Shown here: piece by piece, positions 15,664 to 23,428 of the stretch
How positions within the stretch are numbered: the first letter of the stretch is position 1
Layout: each line of letters opens with the position of its first letter
Assembly: GCA_947625535.1 (NCBI GenBank)
Contig: CANQOR010000013.1
Coordinates: 1 to 40,442 of the forward strand
Reading direction: 5' to 3'
DNA length: 40,442 nt
From: an uncultured Bacilli bacterium
GTDB lineage: Bacteria > Bacillota_I > Bacilli_A > RF39 > UBA660
The notes under the pieces: model-generated
Told to the model about the DNA's origin: nothing
Seen by the model: the letters and a program-made list of their open reading frames with translations, nothing else
The model's database searches: none
Made by a program: the position numbers and the translations under genes

Positions 15664-16485
15664 ATGAAGTGTTATAAGTGTAAAAAAGAAATAGATGACA
15701 AAGCTGTTTTTTGTCCTAATTGTGGGGTTGACTTAAGAAAAAAAGATGAAGGTATTATTTGTCCTAAATGCAAAACAAAGAATAATATTGAATCACGTTT
15801 TTGTGAAAAATGTGGAGCTAAATTGGATAAAGAAGTAATAGCATGGGATTTTGATAGTAAAATAATTACTATTACTTTTTGGATATGTGCATTAATTACA
15901 ACATATCTTATAAGTTGTCGTGGATTTACTAGTATACGTATTAATCCTAGAATATTAAGTTTTCTTTTAATTGCTTTTGGAATATTTTTAATATTATTTA
16001 AAAACAAAGGAAAAATTGATATTCATAAAGAAATAGATAATATAAAGAAAATTAAATTATCTAAAGTACAAATAGGAGTTCTATTCTTATTATCAGGTAT
16101 ATCTTGTTTTATAGGTTGGGGTAGTACTGTTTTAAGTGGTGGCTATTACATGAATAAAATATTACTTGTACTTCTTTCTTTTACAATAATGATGGGTGTT
16201 ATTATTTATAAAAACTTTTCTAAATTATCAACTATGTGGTCAACTATTGGTCAAATATTTTGTTTAGTAGCAAGTATTGTTTGCTTTGGCTTTTCTATAC
16301 AACAAAATAATTATGGTAATGAACTTAATTCTAGTTATGAATCTCAATTTGAAAGTTTATGGAATAATGGAACTGCTAATCCAGGAAACGAATATTTAAC
16401 TTATTCTAAATATTTTATGATAGCAGGTATTATCTTTTTAGTTTTATTTGTATTAATTACAATTTATAAGAAAAGAAAAAATTAA
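15664..16485 (+). CDS. Double zinc-ribbon membrane protein
   Basis: 273 aa. Two zinc ribbons in the first 55 residues: CYKCKKEIDDKAVFCPNCG and CPKCKTKNNIESRFCEKCG, each with two CxxC pairs. Seven or so hydrophobic segments follow (about 68-90, 98-115, 137-155, 165-182, 190-208, 248-268), with an Asn/Ser-rich outside loop near 215-245. Such proteins are common near small envelope genes in Bacillota, and their ligand is unknown. AGGAGG lies 6 nt before the ATG. The gene follows the 30-aa peptide and leads into a run of same-strand envelope genes with gaps of 3-50 nt, so it is probably early in one long operon under the divergent XRE region. Confidence 0.75.
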   Translation: MKCYKCKKEIDDKAVFCPNCGVDLRKKDEGIICPKCKTKNNIESRFCEKCGAKLDKEVIAWDFDSKIITITFWICALITTYLISCRGFTSIRINPRILSFLLIAFGIFLILFKNKGKIDIHKEIDNIKKIKLSKVQIGVLFLLSGISCFIGWGSTVLSGGYYMNKILLVLLSFTIMMGVIIYKNFSKLSTMWSTIGQIFCLVASIVCFGFSIQQNNYGNELNSSYESQFESLWNNGTANPGNEYLTYSKYFMIAGIIFLVLFVLITIYKKRKN

Positions 16486-16519
16486 AAAGTATGTGTGAGT
16501 AAAGGAAAGAAAAATTTGG

Positions 16520-17170
16520 ATGAATATTATATTTATTATTTTAATTTTATTAGTATTAGGTTTTGTTGGATATATAGCATTTAAATATATTAAAAGAAAA
16601 GAATTATATAAAAATAAAAAAGTTATGATTATAGCTAGTTGTGTTTTATTAATAATCATAGTTGCAACTGTTATTTTAGTTATGAATAGTGGAACTTCTA
16701 GATATGCTAAAAAGATGAAGAGTTATTTAGAAAAGGTCGGCTACGATTGTAGCGGTATATATGAGTATCCAGATGATGGCGGATTAGATACAGAAGGAAA
16801 GTATTTTTATTGTCAGATGACATCATCTAATGGGGTAGATAAAAGTGTACAAATAGAAAAAAGAGAAAATTCTGCGTATGCAATTACTTATACAGAATCA
16901 GTTAATAACGTTTATCATTTTTCAATTTTAGGACAAATATATAATCGAGAAAAGAAATCGGAAACTATTATTTATCATGATGATTTAGATGATCATAAAT
17001 TTCAGTTTCATTCTCGTGGTGCTAACTTTTATATAGGGGAGCAAGTAACATGTGATGATGAACTAAGTTTTAGAAAAGAAATGTGTGAAGATGCTGCTAA
17101 AGATGTTAATGCTGCAATGAGAGAGTTTGAAAGCTATTTTGTTGGGGCAGGACTTAAATTAAAAAAATAA
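16520..17170 (+). CDS. Membrane-anchored protein, paralogue A of the RYAKKM/GAGLKL family
   Basis: 216 aa with two N-terminal helices (about 2-24 and 34-56), then an extracytoplasmic domain. The domain begins SGTSRYAKKMKSYLEKVGYD and ends REFESYFVGAGLKLKK, and contains four conserved-position cysteines (GYDC, FYCQMT, QVTC, EMC). The protein encoded two genes downstream aligns with it from end to end (same opening, FYCQMT, NSxMREFES, FVGAGLKL). The cysteines suggest two disulfides. The family is not one I recognise. The ribosome-binding site is weak (AAAGGAAAGA about 11 nt upstream). The two copies flank a lipoprotein gene. Confidence 0.72.
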   Translation: MNIIFIILILLVLGFVGYIAFKYIKRKELYKNKKVMIIASCVLLIIIVATVILVMNSGTSRYAKKMKSYLEKVGYDCSGIYEYPDDGGLDTEGKYFYCQMTSSNGVDKSVQIEKRENSAYAITYTESVNNVYHFSILGQIYNREKKSETIIYHDDLDDHKFQFHSRGANFYIGEQVTCDDELSFRKEMCEDAAKDVNAAMREFESYFVGAGLKLKK

Positions 17171-17186
17171 ATGATGTGGGGAAAGT

Positions 17187-17690
17187 ATGAAAAAGAAAAT
17201 ATTGAATTTGATAGTAATAATATCTTTATTTATAATAACAGGATGTGAAAATAGTAATCTAAAAGATACAGATAGTAAAGGTTCTGATACTAAAATAAAT
17301 AATGATGATAATAATTTAAAGTGTAGTGGTAAAACTAGTTTAATGGTTGATGTTCTTACAGGTACAACATCTGATGGGAATGTAAGCATATGGGTTGATG
17401 ATCTTAGTTCTGATTATTTTGAAAATGGTGAATATACATTTATTTATGATGATGTTTTAACTAGTATTAAGGGTAAGGAAACCTTTAAAAAATCATTTAG
17501 TAGTTCATTAACTGATGAGCAAATAGAAGAAGCAAATGAAGAAGGTAAATTCAAAGTGTATAAAGATAGCAATGGTAAAGTAATCTTTGAATATACTTTT
17601 GATAAAAATGAAGAAATGGTTAAGGCGTTAGGAAACAAAAGTGATCTAAAAGAATGGTTAGAAGAAAATTCTAAGTTAACTTGTAATTAA
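17187..17690 (+). CDS. Lipoprotein between two paralogues
   Basis: 167 aa. Signal with lipobox IITGC, lipidated Cys20. A Ser/Asp/Asn-rich spacer (about 21-42) leads to a small domain with LKCSGKTSLMV near the start, YTFIYDD, FEYTFDKNEE and a terminal LTCN; the two cysteines probably pair. The layout (spacer, LxCSG..., Y-D strand, acidic helix, TC near the end) resembles the two lipoproteins 2 kb downstream, so it may be a distant third member. RBS GGGGAAAG. Function unknown; probably a surface partner of the flanking RYAKKM-type proteins. Confidence 0.75.
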   Translation: MKKKILNLIVIISLFIITGCENSNLKDTDSKGSDTKINNDDNNLKCSGKTSLMVDVLTGTTSDGNVSIWVDDLSSDYFENGEYTFIYDDVLTSIKGKETFKKSFSSSLTDEQIEEANEEGKFKVYKDSNGKVIFEYTFDKNEEMVKALGNKSDLKEWLEENSKLTCN

Positions 17691-17740
17691 TATTGATATT
17701 TAAAAATATAAGTGAAGATTTAATTATCAAAGGAGTTTAT

Positions 17741-18313
17741 ATGAAGAAGAAAAAATTAATAGCAATAATAGGAGTTTTAATTGTAGTAGTTGTTGCTGTA
17801 GTTATTGTTATAGTTGTAAATAGTGGATCTACTAGATACGCAAGAAAAATGAAAAATTATTTAGAAAAAATTGGTTATGACTGTGATGGTATACTTCAAA
17901 GTTGGGATGGTTCTTTAGATACCGAAAGAAAGTTCTTTTATTGCCAGATGACAAATCATGATGGAATATTTAAAGAAGTGTTAATAAAAAGAAAAGCTGA
18001 TGCTTCAGATGATATTTCTTATACACAAACAGTTAATGATTCTTATTGGTTTACTATAAGTGGTGATAATTATTATGAAGAATGTCCTGGTTCTTTTGAA
18101 CAAATTCATTTTTTTAATACGGATGAAGAAGATGATAGAGTAATTACTTTTCGTTCTAGTGGAGAAGACTTTGATATAGGAGAGCAATTATATTGTGATG
18201 AAGAAAAAAATTCATATGACAAAACGTGTGAAAAAGCTGCTAGAGCTGTTAACTCGGGAATGAGAGAATTTGAAAGCTTTTTTGTTGGGGCAGGACTTAA
18301 ATTAGAAGAATAA
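17741..18313 (+). CDS. Membrane-anchored protein, paralogue B of the RYAKKM/GAGLKL family
   Basis: 190 aa. It has one N-terminal helix (about 5-27, almost all Ile and Val) where paralogue A has two. The extracytoplasmic domain opens NSGSTRYARKMKNYLEKIGY and closes REFESFFVGAGLKLEE, with FYCQMT in the middle and the same cysteine positions. AAAGGAG lies 6 nt before the chosen ATG; the longer frame starting at 17693 lacks a site. The pair clearly arose by duplication, with one lipoprotein gene kept or inserted between them. The role is unknown; a receptor or inhibitor at the membrane surface is possible. Confidence 0.75.
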   Translation: MKKKKLIAIIGVLIVVVVAVVIVIVVNSGSTRYARKMKNYLEKIGYDCDGILQSWDGSLDTERKFFYCQMTNHDGIFKEVLIKRKADASDDISYTQTVNDSYWFTISGDNYYEECPGSFEQIHFFNTDEEDDRVITFRSSGEDFDIGEQLYCDEEKNSYDKTCEKAARAVNSGMREFESFFVGAGLKLEE

Positions 18314-18337
18314 AGAATGCGAGGTGAAGTAGTAAAT

Positions 18338-19273
18338 ATGAGATTTCGTATAACTGATAAATTTGGTTCAACATTAGGATTTGTTACTGAAACAAATGAT
18401 AGTTTAATTTGGTTTTTATTATTACCATTTGCACCATTATTAATAATTGGATTGATAGGTGGAGTTCTTTGGTTATCTTTTGCTCTAGTATCTTTTCTTT
18501 TACCAACCTTAGCTGGTTTTGGTTCTGGCGATACAATGAGTTATGAAGTAGCAGGTTTATGTATTGCAACAATAATTTCTTGGGTAATTGCTTACTTAAT
18601 TATAGTTTTTTCAAAACAAGAAAATTTAGATTATAGTGCACCAACTGCTATTGCACTAATTCCTTTATTAACATATATATTTACGATTATAGCTTTAATA
18701 TATGTGGATATAACTTACAATAATGCTTTTGGTGATGTGTTTAGAATTATTTGGTTTATTGTAGCAATTATGTTGCATATGATTGTAATGCTTTTTTGGA
18801 CTTTGGCAACTTCTATAGTGGGAGCTATCATAGTATTAGTATTAGGGTTTTTAACTAGATTTCTTATAAGTAGTACTATTTATCAATTTAAATTACGTAC
18901 TAAAATGAAAAAAATTAAAAATTCTGAATATCTAAGTAAATTATTTAATGAATTAGATAAAAAAGAAATAAGAATGATTAAGATAGAAGATAATGATTTA
19001 ACTATTATAGACCTAGATAAAAAAGAAAAGAGTTTATCTTTTATCAAAGATGGTTATTCTTCTTTAGATGATTATGGTAGATTGGCATTGGCTGTTTTGA
19101 TTCATCAAAATTATAAATATTTAAAAATAAGTGATAATGGTATAGTCACTGAATTATACAATAAGGAATTGATTAAAAAAGAACAAAAAGAAGAAGTACA
19201 AAAAGATATCGATCAGAAAAAAGAAGAAAAAAGAATAAGAAAAGATAATTTAAAAAAAGGAAAAGATTGGTAA
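18338..19273 (+). CDS. Multi-pass membrane protein with charged C-terminal tail
   Basis: 311 aa, not recognised. A short N-terminal strand segment (MRFRITDKFGSTLGFVTE) precedes about five helices (about 25-55, 68-90, 98-118, 128-150, 152-178), then a cytoplasmic domain with IKIEDNDLTIIDLDKKEKSL and a final Lys/Glu-rich coiled-coil-like tail (about 270-311). GAGGTGA lies 10 nt before the chosen ATG; an ATG 21 nt earlier comes before that site. It is 24 nt after paralogue B and 12 nt before a lipoprotein, in the same operon. Confidence 0.7.
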   Translation: MRFRITDKFGSTLGFVTETNDSLIWFLLLPFAPLLIIGLIGGVLWLSFALVSFLLPTLAGFGSGDTMSYEVAGLCIATIISWVIAYLIIVFSKQENLDYSAPTAIALIPLLTYIFTIIALIYVDITYNNAFGDVFRIIWFIVAIMLHMIVMLFWTLATSIVGAIIVLVLGFLTRFLISSTIYQFKLRTKMKKIKNSEYLSKLFNELDKKEIRMIKIEDNDLTIIDLDKKEKSLSFIKDGYSSLDDYGRLALAVLIHQNYKYLKISDNGIVTELYNKELIKKEQKEEVQKDIDQKKEEKRIRKDNLKKGKDW

Positions 19274-19285
19274 ATGGGAGGATTT

Positions 19286-19813
19286 ATGGAAAAGAAAATA
19301 TTATTAGGTTTATTAGTGATAGTTCTTTTGGTAACTATTACGGGTTGTGGTAATAAAACAGATGAAGAAAGCAGCTCTAATGGTAGTACTAAAACTGAAG
19401 AAAAAACAAAGAATAAAGTGCTAAGTTGTTCTGGATATTTAGATGGTAATAAAAATATTTATATTGTTGATTCTTTTATATATGATTTAGATGGTAAAAA
19501 TCTTTTAAAAACAACTATAGATTATAGTTTAGAAGTAGATGAAGATGAAATTGAAAATACATCTGTAAATTGTGGTAATAATAGAATTACATTTAGTTAT
19601 AATCATACTACATTTGATGTTATGGGATCTTTTAGAAAATGTGATTCTGGAGTAGATGGTAATAGATTCTATGCTACTTTGGAAATTGACCTTGATGATT
19701 TGGAAGAAGAAGGATTAGATAAAAAAGCTTCTATAGACGAGTTAAAAGAGACTTTAGAATCTTCTGAAGGTTTTAAAGATGAAGGTATAACTTGTAAAAT
19801 AGAAGAAAAATAA
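19286..19813 (+). CDS. Lipoprotein, paralogue of the next gene (LSC...CKIEEK family)
   Basis: 175 aa. Lipobox TITGC, Cys21; a Ser/Thr/Glu-rich spacer; then a domain from NKVLSCSGYLDG near 46 to GITCKIEEK at the C-terminus. A shared YDLDGKNLLKTTIDYSLE strand and acidic DELKETLES helix match the following gene. Three or more cysteines (LSC, NC, KC, TC) probably form disulfides outside. GGGAGGA lies 4 nt before the chosen ATG; an ATG 12 nt earlier overlaps the site. Family unknown to me, though the layout recalls small extracytoplasmic Cys-paired lipoproteins such as the DUF1307 kind; that is only a hint. Confidence 0.75.
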   Translation: MEKKILLGLLVIVLLVTITGCGNKTDEESSSNGSTKTEEKTKNKVLSCSGYLDGNKNIYIVDSFIYDLDGKNLLKTTIDYSLEVDEDEIENTSVNCGNNRITFSYNHTTFDVMGSFRKCDSGVDGNRFYATLEIDLDDLEEEGLDKKASIDELKETLESSEGFKDEGITCKIEEK

Positions 19814-19845
19814 ATAATAAAAAATTATAAATGGAGGAAGTAAAA

Positions 19846-20340
19846 ATGAAAAAATATTTAGTAATTATGATGTGTGGGGGATTATTATTAACTACTACTG
19901 GTTGTGGTAATAAAGTAGAGGAAAAGGAAGATTCTAAAGAGAATACTACGACTGAAGAAAAAGCTACAAGTAAAATCTTAAGTTGTACAGAAACTCAAGA
20001 GGATTTAGATATGAAAATGAGATTGAATTTTGTATATGATTTAGATGGTAAAAGTTTCTCAAAAACTACTCTTGAGATTATTGAAAAAACAGATGATGAA
20101 TTATCAAATGAAGATTATAAAGAACTAGCAGATAATTTTTGTGAAGATTATGATAGTGATATTTATAAGAGTTGTAAAGGTGACGTAAATGGTGGGGAGT
20201 TTACAGTTACTGTAGATATTGATATTGATAAATTAGAAGAATCTGAACAAGGATTTACTAAAAATACACCTATTGAAGAAATGAAAGGAATAGTAGAAGA
20301 TAGTAGTAGCAGCGTTACTTGTAAAATAGAAGAAAAATAG
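19846..20340 (+). CDS. Lipoprotein, second paralogue (LSC...CKIEEK family)
   Basis: 164 aa. Lipobox TTTGC, Cys20. Domain order is the same as the preceding gene: acidic spacer, KILSCTETQED, FVYDLDGKSFSKTTLE, a Cys pair near 110-122, and SVTCKIEEK at the end. About a third of residues match the upstream copy by eye. GGAGG lies 8 nt before the chosen ATG. It is the last gene before a terminator, so it closes the operon that starts near 15386. Tandem duplicated lipoproteins with diverging middles suggest selection for variable surface contacts; this is inference. Confidence 0.75.
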   Translation: MKKYLVIMMCGGLLLTTTGCGNKVEEKEDSKENTTTEEKATSKILSCTETQEDLDMKMRLNFVYDLDGKSFSKTTLEIIEKTDDELSNEDYKELADNFCEDYDSDIYKSCKGDVNGGEFTVTVDIDIDKLEESEQGFTKNTPIEEMKGIVEDSSSSVTCKIEEK

Positions 20341-20354
20341 ATTTCTTCTTTTTT
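20329..20354 (+). terminator. Terminator after the paired lipoproteins
   Basis: GAAGAAA/TTTCTTC hairpin with a 6-nt loop and six T's. It begins inside the last codons (EEK-stop) of the lipoprotein gene. Confidence 0.65.
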
Positions 20355-20382
20355 AATAGTGAGTAATTTGTTTTTCTTTTTA

Positions 20383-20412
20383 TTGTCAATTAAATATAAT
20401 AGAAGTTATAAT
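20383..20412 (+). promoter_or_regulatory. Promoter of the Ig-like lipoprotein
   Basis: TTGTCA, 18-nt spacer, TATAAT. A second TATAAT lies inside the spacer at 20395. The leader would be about 18 nt. Confidence 0.65.
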
Positions 20413-20436
20413 AAGTTCGTGAATGGAGGAAGTAAT

Positions 20437-21258
20437 ATGAAAAAATATTTAGGAATTATAATATTTATTTGTTTATTTTTAACTATAACAGGTTGTGGTA
20501 AAAAAGGTGTTATTGTTAAAGATGATTTAGATATAGAAGTAAATAGTGAAGTTAAAATAATATCACTTATTAGTGATAAAAATGAATTAGAAATAATAAA
20601 TAAAGATGATATTGTTGATACGAGTAAAATTGGTAAAAAGGAAATAACAATTAAATATAAAGATAATAAGGAAGAAAAAGAACAAGTTATTAAAGTAAAT
20701 GTAGTTGATACAACTAAACCAGTTATAGAATATAAAAATGAATTAACAACAAAAGCTGGTAAAGAAATAGATTTATTGAAAGATGTAAAAGTAAGTGATA
20801 ATTCAAAAGAAGATATTGTAGCTACAGTTGTTGGAGAATATGATATAAATAAAGATGGAACTTATAAGTTAAAATATGTTGCTGTAGATTCAAGTAATAA
20901 TAAAGTAGAAGAAGAATTTATATTAGTAGTAGAAAAGGTACCATCATTAACACTAGGTAAAACATACTATAATAAGGATAATATGAATAATGGAAAAGCT
21001 TCTTATATTACGGAAATTACTTTAAGTAAAGATATGTCTGTTAGGTCTTATACATGTGCAAAAAATGCTGGATGTACCGAATATAGAGGAAGTTTTAAAA
21101 TTAGTGGAACAACTTTAACAATTACATTGAATAAGTATCAAGATGTTGATGGTTCATGGCATACTTTACCTAAAGAAGCACAAGTATCTAAAAAATGTAC
21201 AATTACAGATAATAATACATTTAGTGATAATAATAATGTGATATATGTTATGAAATAA
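20437..21258 (+). CDS. Lipoprotein with DUF5011/Ig-like domains
   Basis: 273 aa. Lipobox TITGC, Cys20. The first domain (about 25-103) is an Ig-like beta sandwich. The second (about 104-175, starting VDTTKPVIEYKNELTTKAGK, with VKVSDNS and YVAVDSSNN) is a clear DUF5011/HYR-type surface Ig-like module. The third (about 180-273) is a small beta domain with LGKTYYNKDN, a Cys pair SYTCAKNAGCTEYRG and a terminal VIYVMK. GGAGG lies 7 nt before the chosen ATG, and upstream in-frame starts lie before the promoter, so they are not used. It probably presents a beta-rich stalk on the membrane; ligand unknown. Confidence 0.82.
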   Translation: MKKYLGIIIFICLFLTITGCGKKGVIVKDDLDIEVNSEVKIISLISDKNELEIINKDDIVDTSKIGKKEITIKYKDNKEEKEQVIKVNVVDTTKPVIEYKNELTTKAGKEIDLLKDVKVSDNSKEDIVATVVGEYDINKDGTYKLKYVAVDSSNNKVEEEFILVVEKVPSLTLGKTYYNKDNMNNGKASYITEITLSKDMSVRSYTCAKNAGCTEYRGSFKISGTTLTITLNKYQDVDGSWHTLPKEAQVSKKCTITDNNTFSDNNNVIYVMK

Positions 21259-21305
21259 AATAAAAAATAAATTACTATAATAATTTACTCGAGGATGTGT
21301 ATGAT

Positions 21306-22166
21306 ATGGATAAAATCTACTTAAAAGCTTATGCTAAAATTAATTTAATTTTAGAAGTATTAAATAAAAGAGATGACGGATATCATGAAATAAAGTCAGT
21401 ATTTCAAAGAATAAGTTTATATGATGATATAAGTATTTTTAAAAATAATAATAATGATTTTGTATTAGAAACTAATGTAGATGAAATAAATAATGAAAAT
21501 AATATTATTTTTAAAGCATATAAAGAAATACAGGAAAAATATGATATGGTTAAGGGAATTAAAGTTGTATTAAATAAAAATATTCCTATGCAAGCTGGTT
21601 TAGGTGGTGGAAGTAGTGACTGTGCTAGTTTTATTTTAGGAATAAATGAACTATTTAACTTAAAGATGAGTGATACTGAAATTTGTGAAATAGCTAAGAA
21701 TTTAGGTGCAGATGTAGTACCTTGTTTATATAGTGGAGCAAATTTAGTAAGTGGAATAGGTGAAATAGTAAAACCACTAGATAGTTTACTTAATTATAAT
21801 TTATTAATTATTCAACCTAATTTTGTTAATAGTACAAAGGAAATGTATCAATTAATAGATGAGAAAGGTGTAAAACAAGAAGATGTTAATGAAAGATTAT
21901 TAAATTTAATAGATTCTTTAAAAGAAAAGGATATTAATAAATTAGCTAGTAATTTATATAATACTTTTGAAGAGGTTTCACCTAATGAAGATAAAGTTTG
22001 TGAAATAAAGGAAGAACTATGTAATAATGGAGCTTTAGGTAGTTTAATGACAGGATCTGGTTCTTGTATATTTGGTATTTTTAAAGATAAAAAGCAGTTA
22101 TTATCTGCTGCTAAAGAATTAAGTAAAAAGTATAATGTATATGTTGCTAAAACAATTAACAAATAA
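21306..22166 (+). CDS. ispE: 4-diphosphocytidyl-2-C-methyl-D-erythritol kinase
   Basis: 286 aa. IspE phosphorylates the 2-hydroxyl of CDP-ME with ATP, the fourth step of the MEP isoprenoid pathway in the cytoplasm; the product leads to undecaprenyl phosphate, the carrier needed by the wall-polymer genes here. GHMP-kinase signs: AYAKINL near residue 8 (catalytic Lys), PMQAGLGGGSSDCASF near 94-109 (phosphate loop), LGADVVPC near 136 (catalytic Asp) and LMTGSGSCIFG near 252. Length equals bacterial IspE. An ATG with GAGG 11 nt upstream was chosen over an in-frame GTG only 2 nt from that site. Single-gene unit ending at a terminator that starts within its last codons. No other MEP genes lie nearby. 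Confidence 0.95.
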   Translation: MDKIYLKAYAKINLILEVLNKRDDGYHEIKSVFQRISLYDDISIFKNNNNDFVLETNVDEINNENNIIFKAYKEIQEKYDMVKGIKVVLNKNIPMQAGLGGGSSDCASFILGINELFNLKMSDTEICEIAKNLGADVVPCLYSGANLVSGIGEIVKPLDSLLNYNLLIIQPNFVNSTKEMYQLIDEKGVKQEDVNERLLNLIDSLKEKDINKLASNLYNTFEEVSPNEDKVCEIKEELCNNGALGSLMTGSGSCIFGIFKDKKQLLSAAKELSKKYNVYVAKTINK

Positions 22167-22195
22167 CATTTATGATGTGTTTGTTAATTTTTTTT
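22154..22195 (+). terminator. Terminator after ispE
   Basis: 10-bp stem AATTAACAAA/TTTGTTAATT with a 16-nt loop and an 8-T run. The left arm contains the last sense codons, and the stop codon follows it. Confidence 0.75.
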
Positions 22196-22241
22196 AGGAT
22201 AATTTTAGTTTATAAAGCTCTTTTTAAGGGATATTACCTTT

Positions 22242-22272
22242 TTGCAGTTATAATTTTATAATATGATATAAT
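22242..22272 (+). promoter_or_regulatory. Promoter of the 290-aa protein gene
   Basis: TTGCAG, 19-nt spacer, extended -10 TGATATAAT. Confidence 0.5.
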
Positions 22273-22277
22273 TGATA

Positions 22278-22291
22278 TGTGAGTATACACA
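22278..22291. promoter_or_regulatory. TGTG-N6-CACA palindrome at the transcript start
   Basis: TGTGAGTATACACA is an imperfect dyad lying on the predicted start site (about 22279), where a bound repressor would block initiation. No obvious regulator partner is next to it. Confidence 0.35.
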
Positions 22292-22325
22292 TATATTTAA
22301 ATTAGATGCTCTATAGGAGGATAGT

Positions 22326-23198
22326 ATGGTACATATATTTGAAAAGACTTGTAAAACCGAAAATAATGAATTTGGAATAAGGGAAATAACAGATGAAAAT
22401 CCATTAAAAAATGGTCCGTGTATTATTACAATTATAGCTCTACCTATATTTTTAAAAAATATTAATGGCTCTTTAAGACAAGTAGCAAACCTTGTTAATC
22501 CAGATATCGATTATAATTATGACCCTGATAGGAGAATATTAGGATTGGGATTTGGTGACTATATTGAACAATATGACAAATTTACTGGGATTTTTCCAAA
22601 ACAAGAAGAACTAGATGAATTTTTAAATAAATATTTCTTACCATTATTTAGTGATAATGGTAAAAAAATAGATGTTGTACAGGCAATGAAAAATTTTAGA
22701 AACATTACATTTTTGACATATTGTAATGGTGCGAAAGTATTTAAGGCAATAGAAGACGGAGTAAAACAAATAATGAGTGAGATTGGTTATTCCGTTGATG
22801 AAATTGGAATTATTCTTTCTCAAGTTTGTTTAGCGGCAATCGGTGGGAATGTTGTTTCACGAATGGGTACCTCATCATTGGCAATCTCTTTTGGAGATGT
22901 AAATGACTATGATTTTGAACAAAATCGAAACACTATAAGAAAAATAAACTATATGAGACAAGGATTTATAAATTATGATTCTTCAATTGGTTATGCTATT
23001 GCTGGTGATGGAGAACATGCTTTTAAAAAATATATGGCAGAAGATTCTATTTTATCTTCTAAAATTTCTTGCTTTTTAAATGTATCTATTGATAATGCTT
23101 TAAGAAATAGAAATAATGACATTATTGAGCCTATAACATATGAAAAAATTCAAAATGCTTTTGCTGATTTGGATAATTCAAATAATAAAACATTATAA
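22326..23198 (+). CDS. Uncharacterised 290-aa protein
   Basis: Not recognised. It is a soluble protein without signal peptide. CIITIIALPIFLKNINGSL near 32-50 looks like a core beta strand and turn, and ITFLTYCNGAKVFKAIEDG near 126-144 a strand-turn-helix. QVCLAAIGGNVVSRMGTSS near 166-184 and GYAIAGDGEHAFKKYM near 222-237 are further glycine-rich segments. The order strand / Cys-Asn-Gly turn / helix / late Asp-His recalls alpha/beta hydrolases with an unusual nucleophile elbow, but the GxSxG motif is absent, so I do not claim it. AGGAGGATAGT precedes the ATG. It stands alone between its own promoter and a complex terminator. Base use is slightly less A/T-biased than its neighbours (more CG-containing codons), a possible but weak sign of transfer. 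Confidence 0.7.
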   Translation: MVHIFEKTCKTENNEFGIREITDENPLKNGPCIITIIALPIFLKNINGSLRQVANLVNPDIDYNYDPDRRILGLGFGDYIEQYDKFTGIFPKQEELDEFLNKYFLPLFSDNGKKIDVVQAMKNFRNITFLTYCNGAKVFKAIEDGVKQIMSEIGYSVDEIGIILSQVCLAAIGGNVVSRMGTSSLAISFGDVNDYDFEQNRNTIRKINYMRQGFINYDSSIGYAIAGDGEHAFKKYMAEDSILSSKISCFLNVSIDNALRNRNNDIIEPITYEKIQNAFADLDNSNNKTL

Positions 23199-23226
23199 TA
23201 TTTAAAAGTCTATATTAAAAATAATT

Positions 23227-23277
23227 AATTTCCCATGATTTTGATAAGTATATCAAAGTAACATGTGGGAATTTTTT
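23227..23277 (+). terminator. Branched terminator after the 290-aa protein gene
   Basis: An outer imperfect stem (AATTTCCCATG against CATGTGGGAATT) encloses a perfect inner TTTGATA-AGTA-TATCAAA hairpin, followed by six T's. Confidence 0.65.
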
Positions 23278-23428
23278 ATGCAATAAAAAAATCATTTCTT
23301 TTAGAAATGAAATATATTTAAATGTTAGAATATTGATTCTGAAGAAGAATTTTTTTTATTCTATTTCACTTTTTTGATATTGTTTATTAATTTATTAATT
23401 TATTGCTTAAGTATCTTATTTATAAAAA
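23278..23428. other. Gene-free stretch with an orphan minus-strand terminator
   Basis: No intact gene. At 23285-23310 a TCATTTC/GAAATGA hairpin with an A-tract on its left would terminate minus-strand transcription, but no minus-strand gene ends here. The segment from the preceding T-run to about 23325 resembles 14943-14992 (the paired terminators beside the XRE gene). To the right, the minus strand reads a short tail (NKKNSSSESIF then stop) preceded by an in-frame stop. It may be the scar of a lost gene. Confidence 0.35.

Noticed and set aside
20359-20436. Longer N-terminus for the Ig-like lipoprotein
   Set aside because: The extension contains the promoter and displaces the lipobox signal from the N-terminus.
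22326-23198. Alpha/beta hydrolase annotation
   Set aside because: The segment order is suggestive, but the GxSxG elbow is missing and the triad cannot be assigned.
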